From Streptomyces cathayae (GTDB lineage: Bacteria > Actinomycetota > Actinomycetes > Streptomycetales > Streptomycetaceae): a DNA stretch of 64,000 nucleotides. Location: contig NZ_CP121682.1 of the NCBI RefSeq assembly GCF_029760955.1, positions 7,400,555-7,464,554 of the forward strand, in the 5' to 3' direction. Position numbers and translations under genes: made by a program. The notes under the pieces are model-generated. The model ran no database searches. It was not told the DNA's origin and was given only the letters and a program-made list of their open reading frames with translations. Below, piece after piece: positions 16,544-27,431 of this stretch; within the stretch, counting starts at the first letter, position 1; each line of letters begins with the position of its first letter.

Positions 16544-18384
16544 GGCAGCACCGTCCCCAGGGCCGGGGACCCGGCCGGGGACCCGGCCGGGGCGTTCAGC
16601 CAGTGCAGCCGGGCGTACGTCCCGCCGCGCTCGAGCAGGTCGTCGTGGGCGCCGCACTCGACGATCCTGCCCCGGTCGAGAACCACGATGCGCGTGGCGT
16701 CCTGGACGGTCAGCAGGTTGTGGGAGATGACGACGGTCGTCCGCCCGGCCATGAGCCGGCGCAGCGGGTCCATGATCCGCCGGCCGGACCGCACATCGAG
16801 GCCGGTGGTCGGTTCGTCCAGGAGGAGCACGGGCGCGTCCCTGATCATCGCGCGGGCGATCGCCAGGCGCTGGCGCTGCCCGCCGGAGAGCGTCCGGCCG
16901 CGCTGGCCGACCATCGTGTCGTAGCCCATGGGCAGCAGCTCGATGAACTCGTGCGCGTCCGCGGCGCGCGCCGCCGCGACGATGTCCGCCTCCGTCGCCT
17001 CCGGCCGGCCGTAGGCGATGTTGTCCCGCACGGTGCCGTGGAAGACGAGCGTCTCCTGCAGGACCACCGCGACGCTCTCCCGCAGGTCGGACAGGCGCAG
17101 GTCCCGCAGGTTTGTCCCGTCCAGGCGGACCGCGCCCCGGTCGGGATCGTAGAAGCGCAGCTGCAGCTTCGCGACCGTCGACTTGCCGGCCCCGCTGGCC
17201 CCGACCAGCGCCAGCGTCTCCCCGGCCGCCACGTGGAACGACACGTCCGACAGCGCCCAGGACGGCGTGCCGGGATAGCGGAAGAAGACGCCGTCGAACT
17301 CCACCTCCCCTCGCGCACGGCCGGTCCGGCGGGCACCGGCGGCCTCGGCGACCTGCGGCCGCTGGTCCAGCAGCTCGATGATCCGTTCGGCCGAGGCGGA
17401 CGCCGCGTAGAAGGTGGTGCCCAGGTGGGACAGACCGCGGACCGGACTGTAGAGGTTGCCGATCAGCGCCAGGAAGACCAGCAGTCCGCCCAGCGTGAGC
17501 TGCCCCTGGGCCAGCTTCCAGGTGCCCAGGCTCATGACCGCCAGGACGCCGGACACCTCGATGACCTCGACGACGGATCCGTAGACGGCGCGGATCCGCG
17601 TCGAGGCCATCGTGGCCCGGAACCTGCCGACGTTCTCACGCTCGAACCGGCGCTCCTCCCACCTCTGCCGGTTGTACGCCTGCACCAGGGCGACGTTGCC
17701 CAGCGACTCCTCGGCGATCGCGCTGATCGAACCGCTGCGGCGCCTGCGCTCCCGGGACGCCTCCTTGATCAGCCGCGCGAAGTGCCGGGCGGCGCGCCAG
17801 AACAGCGGCACGATGACGAGGGCGAGGAGGGTCAGATCCCACTGCAGATAGAACAGCAGACCGAGGAAGACACCCAGGCGGATCACGTAGTAGAGGGCGT
17901 CCGCCACTCCCGAGAGCAGGAACGTCTCGACCGTGTCGACATCGCCCGTCACCCGCGACAGCACGTCCCCGAGCCGCCGGCGTTCGAAGAACCCGAGCGA
18001 CAGGCCCTGGACGTGCCGGAACACATCGGAGCGCAGCGTCAGCAGGAAGCGTTCGCTGACCCACGTGGACGTCACGTCGTCGGCGAACCCCAGAATGCCG
18101 GAGCCGATGACGAGCCCCAGATAGGTCGGTGCGATCCACAGGAGCGGTCCGATGTCGCGGGGAACGAGCACACCGTCCACCACGGTCTTGAAGAGCCAGA
18201 TCTCCGTGGCGTCGAGGGCGGGGCCGATCAGGCTGAACAGGACGACGGGAACGAACCAGCGCCGGCCGCCGCGGGTATAGGGCCAGAACCGCCGGAACAC
18301 CTCGCGCAAAGACACCGGGGGCGCGGCCGCCACCACATCGGAAGCCTCACCCACCGACAGCAGACGCCGCAGGACATGCACCAT
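16540..18384 (-). CDS. ABC exporter, fused membrane and ATPase domains
   Basis: 614 residues. Residues about 40-330 form a six-helix exporter membrane domain with a typical NVALVQAYNRQ coupling segment. The ATPase part has Walker A GASGAGKST (395-403), LSGGQ signature (499-503), Walker B LLLDEP with E524 and H-loop H555, so it should hydrolyse ATP as a homodimer. There is no N-terminal C39 peptidase. The ATG is preceded by GAGGA. It lies 83 bases downstream of the His-rich peptide gene and overlaps the kinase gene. Half-transporters of this kind export peptides, lipids or drugs; the obvious local cargo is the small peptide, by inference. Confidence 0.93.
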   Translation of the reverse strand: MVHVLRRLLSVGEASDVVAAAPPVSLREVFRRFWPYTRGGRRWFVPVVLFSLIGPALDATEIWLFKTVVDGVLVPRDIGPLLWIAPTYLGLVIGSGILGFADDVTSTWVSERFLLTLRSDVFRHVQGLSLGFFERRRLGDVLSRVTGDVDTVETFLLSGVADALYYVIRLGVFLGLLFYLQWDLTLLALVIVPLFWRAARHFARLIKEASRERRRRSGSISAIAEESLGNVALVQAYNRQRWEERRFERENVGRFRATMASTRIRAVYGSVVEVIEVSGVLAVMSLGTWKLAQGQLTLGGLLVFLALIGNLYSPVRGLSHLGTTFYAASASAERIIELLDQRPQVAEAAGARRTGRARGEVEFDGVFFRYPGTPSWALSDVSFHVAAGETLALVGASGAGKSTVAKLQLRFYDPDRGAVRLDGTNLRDLRLSDLRESVAVVLQETLVFHGTVRDNIAYGRPEATEADIVAAARAADAHEFIELLPMGYDTMVGQRGRTLSGGQRQRLAIARAMIRDAPVLLLDEPTTGLDVRSGRRIMDPLRRLMAGRTTVVISHNLLTVQDATRIVVLDRGRIVECGAHDDLLERGGTYARLHWLNAPAGSPAGSPALGTVLP

Positions 18385-18467
18385 GGCATGCGTTCCTCGT
18401 GGAGGGACGGACGGAGCGGACCAGGGCCTTTCAATCTACGGTCCGCTCAGCCTCCGTAGCGTGGTCA

Positions 18468-18644
18468 CTAGTGGCCGTAGCCGTAGCCGTGCCCGCGACG
18501 GTCGCCGTGGTCGTGCCCGTGGCGGTCGCCGTGGTCGTGCCCGTGGTCGTGCCCGTGACCGTGCCCCGAGAAGTCGTCGCGGCGCGACGTGTCGTTGTTG
18601 CGGTCCCGGCGATGGGCAGGCATCAGACTGCTGAAGATAGCCAT
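18468..18644 (-). CDS. 58-residue His/Gly/Asp-rich peptide, candidate exported or modified peptide
   Basis: A clear AGGAGG site lies six bases before the ATG. The peptide has a short leader-like N terminus (MAIFSSLMPAHRRDRNND), a hinge TSRRDDFSG, and a C-terminal core of alternating His and Gly/Asp (from GHGHGHDHGHDH to GHGYGYGH). Twelve of 58 residues are His, eleven of them in the last 31, and no Cys is present. Such a core should bind Ni, Zn or Cu. It is the first gene of a run with an ABC exporter and a kinase on the same strand. Possible roles: a ribosomal peptide (RiPP) precursor, a secreted metal-binding peptide, or a metallochaperone. I do not recognise the family. Size and clean start argue it is real; the opposite strand shows only a repetitive Val/Pro shadow. 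Confidence 0.7.
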   Translation of the reverse strand: MAIFSSLMPAHRRDRNNDTSRRDDFSGHGHGHDHGHDHGDRHGHDHGDRRGHGYGYGH

Positions 18645-19098
18645 TGCGTTCCTCCTGAAAATTACTCCACACGGGATACGTCTCAGGACGGGACTTGGAT
18701 GGCGTTCCGGGGCAATAAGTCGAAAATGCTGGAGGATCGGCCAAAGCCTCGGCACCGCTCGGCCCCGCCGCGCCGCGAGCCCCGCGGCGCACCGCACCCG
18801 GCGGACTTGGGACCCGCAAGGTGGGCAGAGCCCGATGACCGGGCGCACGCCCGAGGCGGTGCCGATCGGTGCCACGGCTCAGCATGGGTGCTGGTCAGCG
18901 GGCCGGGCGGCGACGAATGACTCCGGCGCAGGCGGCGAGTCCGGCGCTGTTCTGGGGCGTGAGAAGGGGAAAGAGGACGGCGGCGCTGCCCGGCCCCCCG
19001 CACGCCGATCAGCCTCCAGAGCCCTTTTGCCGATCGGCGGCGCCCGGAGCGCCCACCGAGGCGTCTGCGCCCCCTGGGGTGGGGTGGTGTCGTGCCGG
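18645..19098. other. Leader of the peptide cassette and gene-free stretch
   Basis: The bases just upstream of the peptide gene (about 18657-18700) are relatively AT-rich (TAATTTT-type on the minus strand) and are the likely promoter of the peptide-exporter-kinase run; I cannot assign exact boxes. From 18700 to the IS end at 19099 no reading frame looks coding. Confidence 0.4.
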
Positions 19099-20409
19099 TG
19101 AACCGCCCCGGCTCGCCATAAGGATCGAGTCATGGCACGACCTTCCCGTCACCCCCTTGAACTCCGCCGGCATGCGGTGCGCATGGTCGCCGAGGCGCGC
19201 GACGACCACGCGCACGAGACGGCCGCCTTGCAGGCGGTCACGGACAAGCTCGGCACCGGCTCCCGCGAGACGCTGCGGAACCGGGTGAAGCAGCACGAGA
19301 TCGACGCAGGACCGCGTCCGGGGACGACGACGGAGGAGTCCGCCCGCTCAAGGCGTTGAAGAAGGAGAACGCCGAACTGAAGCGGGCCAACGAGATCCTC
19401 AAGGCCGCGGCGAGTTCCTTCGCGGCCGAGCCCGACCGGCCCCCACACGCCCGCAGCGTTCCTCGAGGAGCACCGGGACCGCTTCGGCGGCATCGAGCCG
19501 ATCTGCAGGACACTCACCGAACACGACTGCACGATCGCCCCGTCCGCCTCCCGCGCCCACAAGAAACGCCCGGCCGCCCCGCCCGCCCGTTCTGTGCGGG
19601 ACACGGAGCTCAAGAAGCTGATCCGCCAGGTCCACACCGACAACCACCGTGTCCACGGCGCCCGGAAGATCTGGCGGGAGCCGACCCGCCGGGGTCATCA
19701 GGCGGCCCGGCGCACCGCCGAGCGGCTGCTGCGCGAGCCGGGCAGCGCCGGCGCCGTCCGCGGCAAGAGGGTGCTCACCACGATGCCGGACCAGCAGGCC
19801 GAGCGGGCACCGGGCCGGGTGGACCGCGACTTCGCCGCCGGCGCTCCGAATCGCTGCCGGGCCGGGGATCTCACGCACGCGGCCACCTGGCCCGCAGTGG
19901 TCCACCTCGCCTTTGCCCTCGACACCTTCTCCCGCCGGATCGCCGGCCGGCTCGCCGCGACGCCGAAGGAGCCCCGGCTCGTCCTGGACACTCTGAAGAC
20001 CGCGCTGTGGCAGCGCGACCGCGATGAATATCCATATGTGCGCGGCGAGTTGACACACCACAGCGATGCGGACAGCCAATACACCGGTGTCCGGCCGGCC
20101 GGACACCCGGATGCGGCCGGCATCGCGGCCCCGACCGGATCTGCCGGCGACGCGTACGACAACGCCCCGAGGAAGAGCACGATCGGCCCGTGCAAAACCG
20201 AACGGCTCAAGCCGCAGCGGCCCTGGAAGACCCTCTCCCCATCGAGCCGGCCACCGCCGGTGTGGACCGACTGGCACAACCACCGCGGGCTCCACGGGGA
20301 GACAGCCCCCGTCCCACCCGTCGAGGACGAGGCCGATCACTCCAGGGAATCCAAGAAACCCCAGGTCACAACCACAATGTGAGATCTCTGCCGAACCCGG
20401 GGCGGTTCA
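19099..20409 (+). mobile_element. Decayed IS3-family insertion sequence (about 1.31 kb)
   Basis: The ends are inverted repeats: TGAACCGCCCCGGCTCG at the left and, on the other strand, TGAACCGCCCCGGGTTCG at the right. They frame an orfA/orfB transposase pair. No target duplication is seen (CGG at the left, GTG at the right). Confidence 0.85.
19132..20382 (+). pseudogene. IS3-family transposase OrfA/OrfB, frameshifted and catalytically damaged
   Basis: OrfA starts MARPSRHPLELRRHAVRMVA and continues across a frame change into LKKENAELKRANEILKAAAS. OrfB then needs another frame change: RAHKKRPAAPPARSVRDTEL, IRQVHTDNHRVHGARKIW. The catalytic core is eroded: RCRAGDLTHAATW keeps the first Asp, ELTHHSDADSQYTGVR keeps the second, but the block normally reading DNALAESTIG is DNAPRKSTIG, so the catalytic Glu is Lys. 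At least two frameshifts plus this change make it dead. Confidence 0.85.
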
Positions 20410-20879
20410 GTGTGCTACGAGAACCTCACCGACCTGATGCAGACCACGGATCCCGACGAGCCGAGCCGCCGTATCGAGCAGATCCGTGACCACCAACGGC
20501 AGCGGACCGCCCACCACCCCGCCCTCGACCCCGGCCGCACGGCCCCTCCCACAACCACAGCCAGGAGCAGGCCACCGCACACCAGCAGCACCGCCCCCAG
20601 AACCCCGGCCCCACACAGAAACCCCACAAGCCTCCCACCGCGGCACCCGGCCCGCGGAACGGGCGCCCGCCACCCGCACGGCACAAGGTGCAGCCCAGAC
20701 ACGGCGCACGGCGAACAGAGGAACCGGAAGGATGCGGCCCGGTGGATGTCCCGGCGCCACCGGCGGCGGCCCCTCCCCGGGCGTCATCGGCCCTGCCACT
20801 GCCTTCCGCCCCACTTCCTGAACAGTGCTGCCTGCCCGCGAGGACCTGCTCACTCACAGACCACCGGTAGGCTGCAGCG
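20410..20879. other. Proline-rich, low-complexity stretch; gene uncertain
   Basis: A frame from GTG 20486 to 20821 would give a 111-residue Pro/Thr/Arg-rich protein starting MTTNGSGPPTTPPSTPAARP. An overlapping frame from 20410 begins CYENLTDLMQTTDPDEPSRR, which looks more protein-like for its first 25 residues. These may be the N-terminal scrap of a larger gene cut by the IS3 element. No motif supports a function. Confidence 0.3.
20868..20873 (+). promoter_or_regulatory. Putative -10 box of a leaderless transcript
   Basis: TAGGCT ends seven bases before the GTG start of the 2H phosphoesterase, and no ribosome site is present between. This spacing is typical of leaderless mRNAs in Streptomyces. 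No clear -35 box is assigned. Confidence 0.4.
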
Positions 20880-21413
20880 GTGCGCACGGTCGAGCTTCTG
20901 CTGGACGAGGCGGCAGAACTAGCGGTTCGAAAGGCCTGGCGGCGGCTCGCGGACGCGGGGCTGCCCAGTCAGGCGCGCCACCGCTCACCGACCAACAGCC
21001 CGCACCTCACCCTGGCCGCCTGCCCGGAGCTGACCGCCCCGATCCGCTGGGAGCTCGCCGAGGTGGCCGCCGCCCTGCCGCTGCCGGTGCGGTTCACCGG
21101 CGTGGTCCGCTTCGAGAGGCCCACCTCGGTGCTGGCCTGGTCGCTGGATCCCGACTCCGCGCTGGCCGGCGTGCACCGCCGGGTATGGGAGGCGGTGGCC
21201 TCGGACAGCCCGCCCGAGACCCTCAGCCCATTCCACGAACCCGGGCGCTGGAGCCCGCACATCACCCTCGGCCGTACCCGGCGGGCAGGTGCCTTCGCCG
21301 GCCGGCGCATCCCCGAACTGCTGCCGGCGCCGCCGCTGTCGGCCCGGCTCATCACCCTGCGCAGCTATGACACCCACACCGGCGCCCTGGAGGTGATCGA
21401 GCCCCGCCCCTGA
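20880..21413 (+). CDS. 2H phosphoesterase / 2'-5' RNA ligase-like protein
   Basis: 177 residues from GTG. Two H-x-T-φ motifs define the fold: PHLTLA (about residue 40) and PHITLG (about residue 122), spaced as in the LigT/2H superfamily. MRTVELLLDEAAELAVRKAW and GVHRRVWEAVASDSPPETL are typical surroundings. Members hydrolyse or ligate 2',5'- or cyclic phosphates of RNA or nucleotides. The cellular substrate in actinobacteria is not established. The gene stands alone between two insertion sequences and seems intact. The following 21414-21667 holds no gene. Confidence 0.88.
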   Translation: MRTVELLLDEAAELAVRKAWRRLADAGLPSQARHRSPTNSPHLTLAACPELTAPIRWELAEVAAALPLPVRFTGVVRFERPTSVLAWSLDPDSALAGVHRRVWEAVASDSPPETLSPFHEPGRWSPHITLGRTRRAGAFAGRRIPELLPAPPLSARLITLRSYDTHTGALEVIEPRP

Positions 21414-21667
21414 GACGCCCCGACACCAACCGGCCAGCGCCCCCGCCGAAGGGGCAGCCCAGCGGCCGGCGGCACCGTCCGCAACGCCCCTGCAGCCACA
21501 GCGCTCCCTGATCCGGTCGTCCTGCCTCCGCCCCCTGGAGGGCGCGTCCGCCCAGCCGCTGACCCAGCGCAGCCCACCACCGGAGGCAAGAAAGATGCAC
21601 CCGCCTCCCGCAAGCACGGCGTTGATGCTCCTGTTGATCGTCGAGCTTGCCGACGAGATGAGCACCC

Positions 21668-22596
21668 TATGGTGACCGGGTGCGGTACTTGACGGAGTCG
21701 TTCATCCTCGGGGCCCTGCGGCGGGAGCGTTCGGTCGAGCAGTTCCTTGGGCCGTGCGGCCCGACGGAACGCCCGGTGTCGGCGAAGCAGACGTCCAGGC
21801 CGGTAGCCAGGGCCAGCGCGGCATGCCGTCCCATCCCGGTTCCCTGGTCAGCGACTTGCGCACCAACTCCGGCATACCGTCGATCTGGTGGGTGAGCACG
21901 GTCGACAGGCCGTCGGCGTTCTCGCCCTTCGGCAGGGCGAGGATCATCAGGAAGCGGGTGGCGCGGCCGGCCGGGGTCGCGGCCGCGGTAGCGCCGTTCC
22001 TGCCCACGACGAGGTCGCCTTCCCAGCGGCCGGGGACCCGGCGGACGAGAGCTTCGGCGGGACGGTCGTGGATCGAGCGCAGGCCGGCGATCCGGCTCCT
22101 TGGGACGCATCGGGCCTGCGGCGGGGGCCGCGGGCAGTGCGGCGGCTGGGCAGCATCACGCCCAGCCGGGCGAGCTCGCCCTTGGGCGGTGCGTAGATCC
22201 ACGTGCAGACGGCCTCGTGGGAGATCGTTTCCCCGCCGGCCGGGAGCGAGCCTTCCATGACTGCCACACTCGTGTCCTGGGCCTCGAGTTTCAAACGGCC
22301 CGCGATCTGGTTCGGCGTGCGCCCGTACCGCAGGTCGGCCAGGACCCGCTGCCGCAGCAGCACGTTGTCGTCCAGCAGGCGTTGCTGAGGCCGCCGACGC
22401 CGCGTCGCCGCCCGCTTGTCGGCCGTCGATGCCCGGTAGCCGCGCGTCGAGGAGTTGCGTGCGGCTCCCGGCTGACCACCGACGAGCATCGGCCGACCCG
22501 CCGGGCGATCTCCCGCACCCCCTCACCTTGGGCGCGTCCGACCGCGATCTCCTCACGCTCCTCACGCGTCAACGGTCTCCGCACGGCCACGGGCAA
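21668..22596 (-). pseudogene. IS30-family transposase, multiply frameshifted
   Basis: Reading across three frames on the minus strand gives the family landmarks: RRPLTREEREEIAVGRAQGE with the helix-turn-helix VREIARRVGR, then LLRQRVLADLRYGRTPNQIAGRL, ISHEAVCTWIYAPPKGELARLG, then VPGRWEGDLVVGRNG (first Asp) and RFLMILALPKGENADGLSTVL. The last catalytic region is scrambled. At least three shifts are needed, so it is dead. 22597-22859 shows no gene. Confidence 0.8.
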
Positions 22597-22859
22597 CCCT
22601 TCTCACCCGCACTGTCGCTTCGAGGCGATGACACCGCCCGCCCTTGACCGGCCAGCACGGCCCGCACACTCCACGAGCGGGCGGCCCCGGTCGGCAACGC
22701 TCTCTGAAACTCCCCACTCCGTTGGACTCCGGACCGAGTGGGGCGACGAGTATCCCTGGCCGTTTTCAAAGATCCTCATCAACCCGCCCTCACCCCCGCG
22801 GCGAATCGCGCAGCAGAGTCCGGTCGGACCTCAAAGCGCCGAAGTCGGTAAACGCCAAG

Positions 22860-23046
22860 CTAAATACAGGTAGCTTTTACGCCCGCCTTTGCCGTAAGTA
22901 TGCCAATGTCGCGATTGGTGCCGCATGCGAGGATCCCGGCGGGCGTTATGGCCAGAGCGCCCGCCATTGCGGGCAGGAGCAAGCGCGAGGAGACCCGCTT
23001 GTTGAGGTCCCGGATGCGGACCGTGCCGTCTAGTCCGCCAGTGACG
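22860..23046 (-). pseudogene. C-terminal fragment of a WD40-repeat protein
   Basis: On the minus strand the last 60 codons before a TAG read TGGLDGTVRIRDLNKRVSSR, then LLLPAMAGALAITPAGILAC and GTNRDIGILTAKAG. GLDGTVRIRDL is the classic end of a WD40 blade. Codon third positions are less GC-rich than in neighbours, so it came from elsewhere. It is cut at its 5' side by the truncated Lrp gene, which begins at the same point on the opposite strand. Confidence 0.5.
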
Positions 23047-23441
23047 GCGGCAGGCCGGCCGTCCAGCTCGCGAAGCGGGTCGGCCTGACGCCGCCGTCGT
23101 GCCTGCGGCGGGTCAAGCGGCTGGAGGAGGCCGGCGTCATCGCCGGCTACCGGGCCGTCATCGACCCCGAGGCCATGGGCCGCGGCATGGAAGTCCTCGT
23201 CGACGTCGAGATCCATGCCCAGGACCGCACGACGATCGAGGAGTTCGAGGCCGCCGTCGCCGCGTACGACGAAGTCGTCGAGTTGCGCCGTATGTACGGC
23301 AGCCCGCATCACTTCGTCCGCGTCGCCGTCGCCGACGACGCCGCCTACGAGGCCTTCGTCATGGACAAGCTCACCGGCCACCCCGCCGTCCTCCGCCTCG
23401 AGTCCCACCTCACCATGAAAACGATCAAGGCCGAGGGCTGA
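23038..23441 (+). pseudogene. Lrp/AsnC-family regulator lacking its N terminus
   Basis: The frame reads RPAVQLAKRVGLTPPSCLRRVKRLEEAGVIAGYRAVID, then the ligand-binding RAM domain MEVLVDVEIHAQDRTTIEEF to LESHLTMKTIKAEG. The first helix of the DNA-binding domain and any normal start are missing, because the sequence is joined at about 23040 to a WD40 fragment on the other strand. If an internal ATG (23175) were used the product would be a RAM domain only. It faces the dgdA-like gene tail to tail and resembles the intact regulator at 24976, so it may be an old paralogue. Confidence 0.75.
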
Positions 23442-23520
23442 CTCTCAGACCCCGGCCGCTCGGTGCAGTTCGGTGCGGGACCGGCCCGGCAGCCGGACGG
23501 CTGCCGGGATGCGAATGTGG

Positions 23521-24969
<1,449 letters not shown>

Positions 24970-24975
24970 TCACGC

Positions 24976-25431
24976 GTGGACCGCACCGACCGCGCAATAA
25001 TCGAGCAACTGCGCCGCGACTGCCGCCTGACCAACACCGAACTCGCCGACCGGATCGGCCTGACGCCCTCACCCTGCCTGCGCCGCGTCAGACGCCTGGA
25101 AGAGCAGGGAGTGATCCTCGGCTACCACGCCCGCATCGCCCCCAAGGCCCTCAACCGCGGCTTCGAGGTCCAGGTCGACCTCGAACTCACCGACCAGGCC
25201 CGCACCACGGTCGAGCGCTTCGAAGCCGAACTGGTGGCCCTCCCCGAAATCGTCGAGGCACGCCGCATGTTCGGCGCTTCCGACTACCACGCGCTGATCT
25301 CGGTCGCCGACCTGGAAACCTACGAGCAGTTCATGACCCAACGGCTGCTCGCCCTGCCGGGCCTGGCCAAGCTCCAGTCCCGCTTTGCGATGAAAACCCT
25401 CAAAGCCGACGTGCCCCCGCCCGGAAGGTGA
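24976..25431 (+). CDS. Lrp/AsnC-family transcriptional regulator
   Basis: 151 residues from GTG. The N-terminal helix-turn-helix is VDRTDRAIIEQLRRDCRLTN to TPSPCLRRVRRLEEQGVI. The RAM effector-binding domain runs from YHARIAPKALNRGFEVQVDL to LQSRFAMKTLKADVP. Divergent arrangement with the dialkylglycine-decarboxylase-like gene and a shared 108-bp gap suggest that it controls that gene and itself in response to an amino acid. Intact, unlike its relative at 23038. Confidence 0.9.
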   Translation: MDRTDRAIIEQLRRDCRLTNTELADRIGLTPSPCLRRVRRLEEQGVILGYHARIAPKALNRGFEVQVDLELTDQARTTVERFEAELVALPEIVEARRMFGASDYHALISVADLETYEQFMTQRLLALPGLAKLQSRFAMKTLKADVPPPGR

Positions 25432-25545
25432 CGACAGCACCGCACCCCCGTCACTTCGCCTATCTCGTCCCCGAGCCAGGCGACACTCTCGCCCGAAGCT
25501 TCTCGCATCAGACGCAGGTCTCAGTGTCCGATCCGGGCCTCTCGT

Positions 25546-26153
25546 TTGACAGACCCGGCGACGTCGCTGCGTAAGGGTGAGAACACGGCGCTGCTGACAG
25601 CGCGGACGGTGCTGTCGGTGTCCGTACAGGGACTCTCGGCGGATGCGTCCGCGCTGCTGCTCGGCCCCGACGGCAAGGTCCGTGGCGATCACGACCTGGT
25701 CTTCTACAACCATCCAGCCCAGGACGGTGTATCCGTCGAGGGCGCGGCGGTTCACTGCGGAGCTTTCTCGCCTGCCGGCCGACGTGCACCGTGTAGGGGT
25801 GGACGTGAGCGTTGATCCGCCGCAACCAGGTGCTGTCTTTACCCGAGCCCCTCAGCTGACGTTCACCCAGAACGGTGCCCCGTCGGCGTCGTTCACCGCG
25901 CCGGACTTCACCTCGGGGGAGACCGCCGTGCTCCTGGCGGAGTTGTACCGCCGCGGTACGGCTGGAAGGTCCGGGCCGTGGGACAGGGCTATGCCTCTGG
26001 CCTTGCGGGACTGGCAACCGACTACGGCGTCGAGGCCGACCCCGAGCCCTCTGCCGTGCCGCTCCCTGCGCAGACATGCACGACAACGGGACAGGCCGCC
26101 GCGGTCGACCTGACGAAGCTGGAGCGGCAGGCCCCGGGCCCGCTAGTGCTCTG
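25546..26153 (+). pseudogene. TerD-family gene broken by two frameshifts
   Basis: From a TTG the first frame reads TSLRKGENTALLTARTVLSV, then GPDGKVRGDHDLVFYNHPAQ, the calcium-binding TerD strand region. Near 25745 the next frame takes over (RLPADVHRVGVDVSVDPPQP, SGETAVLLAELYRRGTA), and near 25965 the third (WKVRAVGQGYASGLAGLATD, YGVEADPE). Together they span a complete TerD/CABP domain of about 190 residues. TerD proteins are linked to tellurite and stress resistance and occur in many Streptomyces copies. With two shifts it is unlikely to be functional. Confidence 0.75.
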
Positions 26154-26229
26154 ACCGCATAGGTTCGCCGGGTCGGTGGTCCGGGCGGTTGGATGTGCAG
26201 TGACGTCCGATCCGACCGCTGGGGGTGTG

Positions 26230-27382
26230 GTGGCTGAGCCTGTCCGTGTGCGCAGGTTGACCGACCAGGAGGGTCAGAGGCTGCAGCAGATAGTGCGCCG
26301 GGGAAGTACCAGTTCGGTGTGGTACCGGCGCGCGATGATGCTGCTGGCCTCGGCCGGCGGGAACCGGGTGCCGGTGAGCGCGAAGCTGGTGCAGGCCGAC
26401 GAGGACACCGTCCGGGACCTGATCCACCGGTTCAACGAGATCGGCCTGGCCTGTCTGGACCCTCGGTGGGCGGGAGGCCGTCCCCCCAGGCTCCGCCCGG
26501 GGGAGGAGGGCCTCCCGCCCGCTCAGTCCTGACGACGAGGACTTCGCCGTGGCGACGGCCACCACCCGCCCGACCAAGCTCGGCCAGTCCTTTACCCGCT
26601 GGTCCCTCCGCAAACTCGCCGCCTAACTTGCGCCGCGTGCCCGGCCACATGATCCGGATCAGCCGCGAGGCGTTACGGTGCCTGCTCGCGCGCCGCGGCA
26701 TCACCTCCAGCGCACCAAGACGTGGAAGGAGTCACCCGACCCGGACCGCGCCACCAAGCTCGATCGCATGGAGGAGGTCCTGGACCGCTTCCCGGACCGT
26801 GTGTTCGCGTTCGACGAGTTCGGCCCGCTCGGTATCCGCCCCGCCCCTGGTTCGTCGTGGGCACCTGCCGGTCACCCCGAGCGTCACCCCGCGACCTACC
26901 ACCGCACCCACGGAGTGCGCTACTTCCACGGCTGCTACTCGATCGGCGACGACACCCTGTGGGGCGTCAACCGACGCGAGAAGGGCGCCGCGAACACCCT
27001 GGCCGCACTGAAGTCGATCCGCGCGGCCCGCCCGGACGGCGCCCCGATCTACGTCATCCTGGACAACCTCTCCGCCCACAAAGGCCAGACGATCCGGCGC
27101 TGGGCGAAGAAGAACCGGGTCGAGCTGTGCTTCACCCCGACCTACGCGTCCTGGGCCAACCCGATCGAAGCCCACTTCGGACCACTGCGGCAGTTCACCG
27201 TCGCCAACTCCCACCACCCCAACCACACCGTCCAGACCCGTGCCCTGCACGCCTACCTGCGCTGGCGCAACAAGAACGCCCGCCACCCCGACGTCCTCGC
27301 TGCCCAGCGCAAGGAACGCGCCCGCAGCCGAAGCGAGAAAGGCATCCGCTGGGGCGGCAGACCCATCACCGCCGCGGCCTGA
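26230..27382 (+). pseudogene. IS630-family transposase disrupted by a hairpin insertion and frameshifts
   Basis: N-terminal part: AEPVRVRRLTDQEGQRLQQI, RAMMLLASAGGNRVPVSAKL, FNEIGLACLDPRWAGGRP. Then a palindromic block interrupts; the frame slips and a stop (TAACTT near 26625) appears. The catalytic part is intact from 26678: KTWKESPDPDRATKLDRMEE, FAFDEFGPLGIRP (first Asp), YVILDNLSAHKG (second Asp) and YASWANPIEAHF (Glu), to the end GIRWGGRPITAAA. The full protein would be about 370 residues. Without restoration no complete transposase is made, although the C-terminal half has its own ATG. Confidence 0.85.
26468..26520. repeat. 53-bp GC palindrome inserted in the IS630 transposase
   Basis: A perfect 12-bp inverted repeat, GGGCGGGAGGCC with GGCCTCCCGCCC, encloses an inner CCCCC/GGGGG pair. 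Homologous transposases run directly from GGRP into the SPDDEDF region, so most of this block looks like an extra piece dropped into the gene. It would fold into a long hairpin. Confidence 0.7.
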
Positions 27383-27431
27383 ACGAACGAACAGCACAGC
27401 CCATCACAACGTGCCCTGCGAGGAGCACCGC

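Noticed and set aside
18399-18700. Plus-strand frame rich in VAVAVPATVAVVVPVAVAV, like a repetitive hydrophobic protein
   Set aside because: It is the exact complement of the His/Gly codons of the small peptide gene; it lacks a ribosome site and its composition is explained by the repeat on the other strand.
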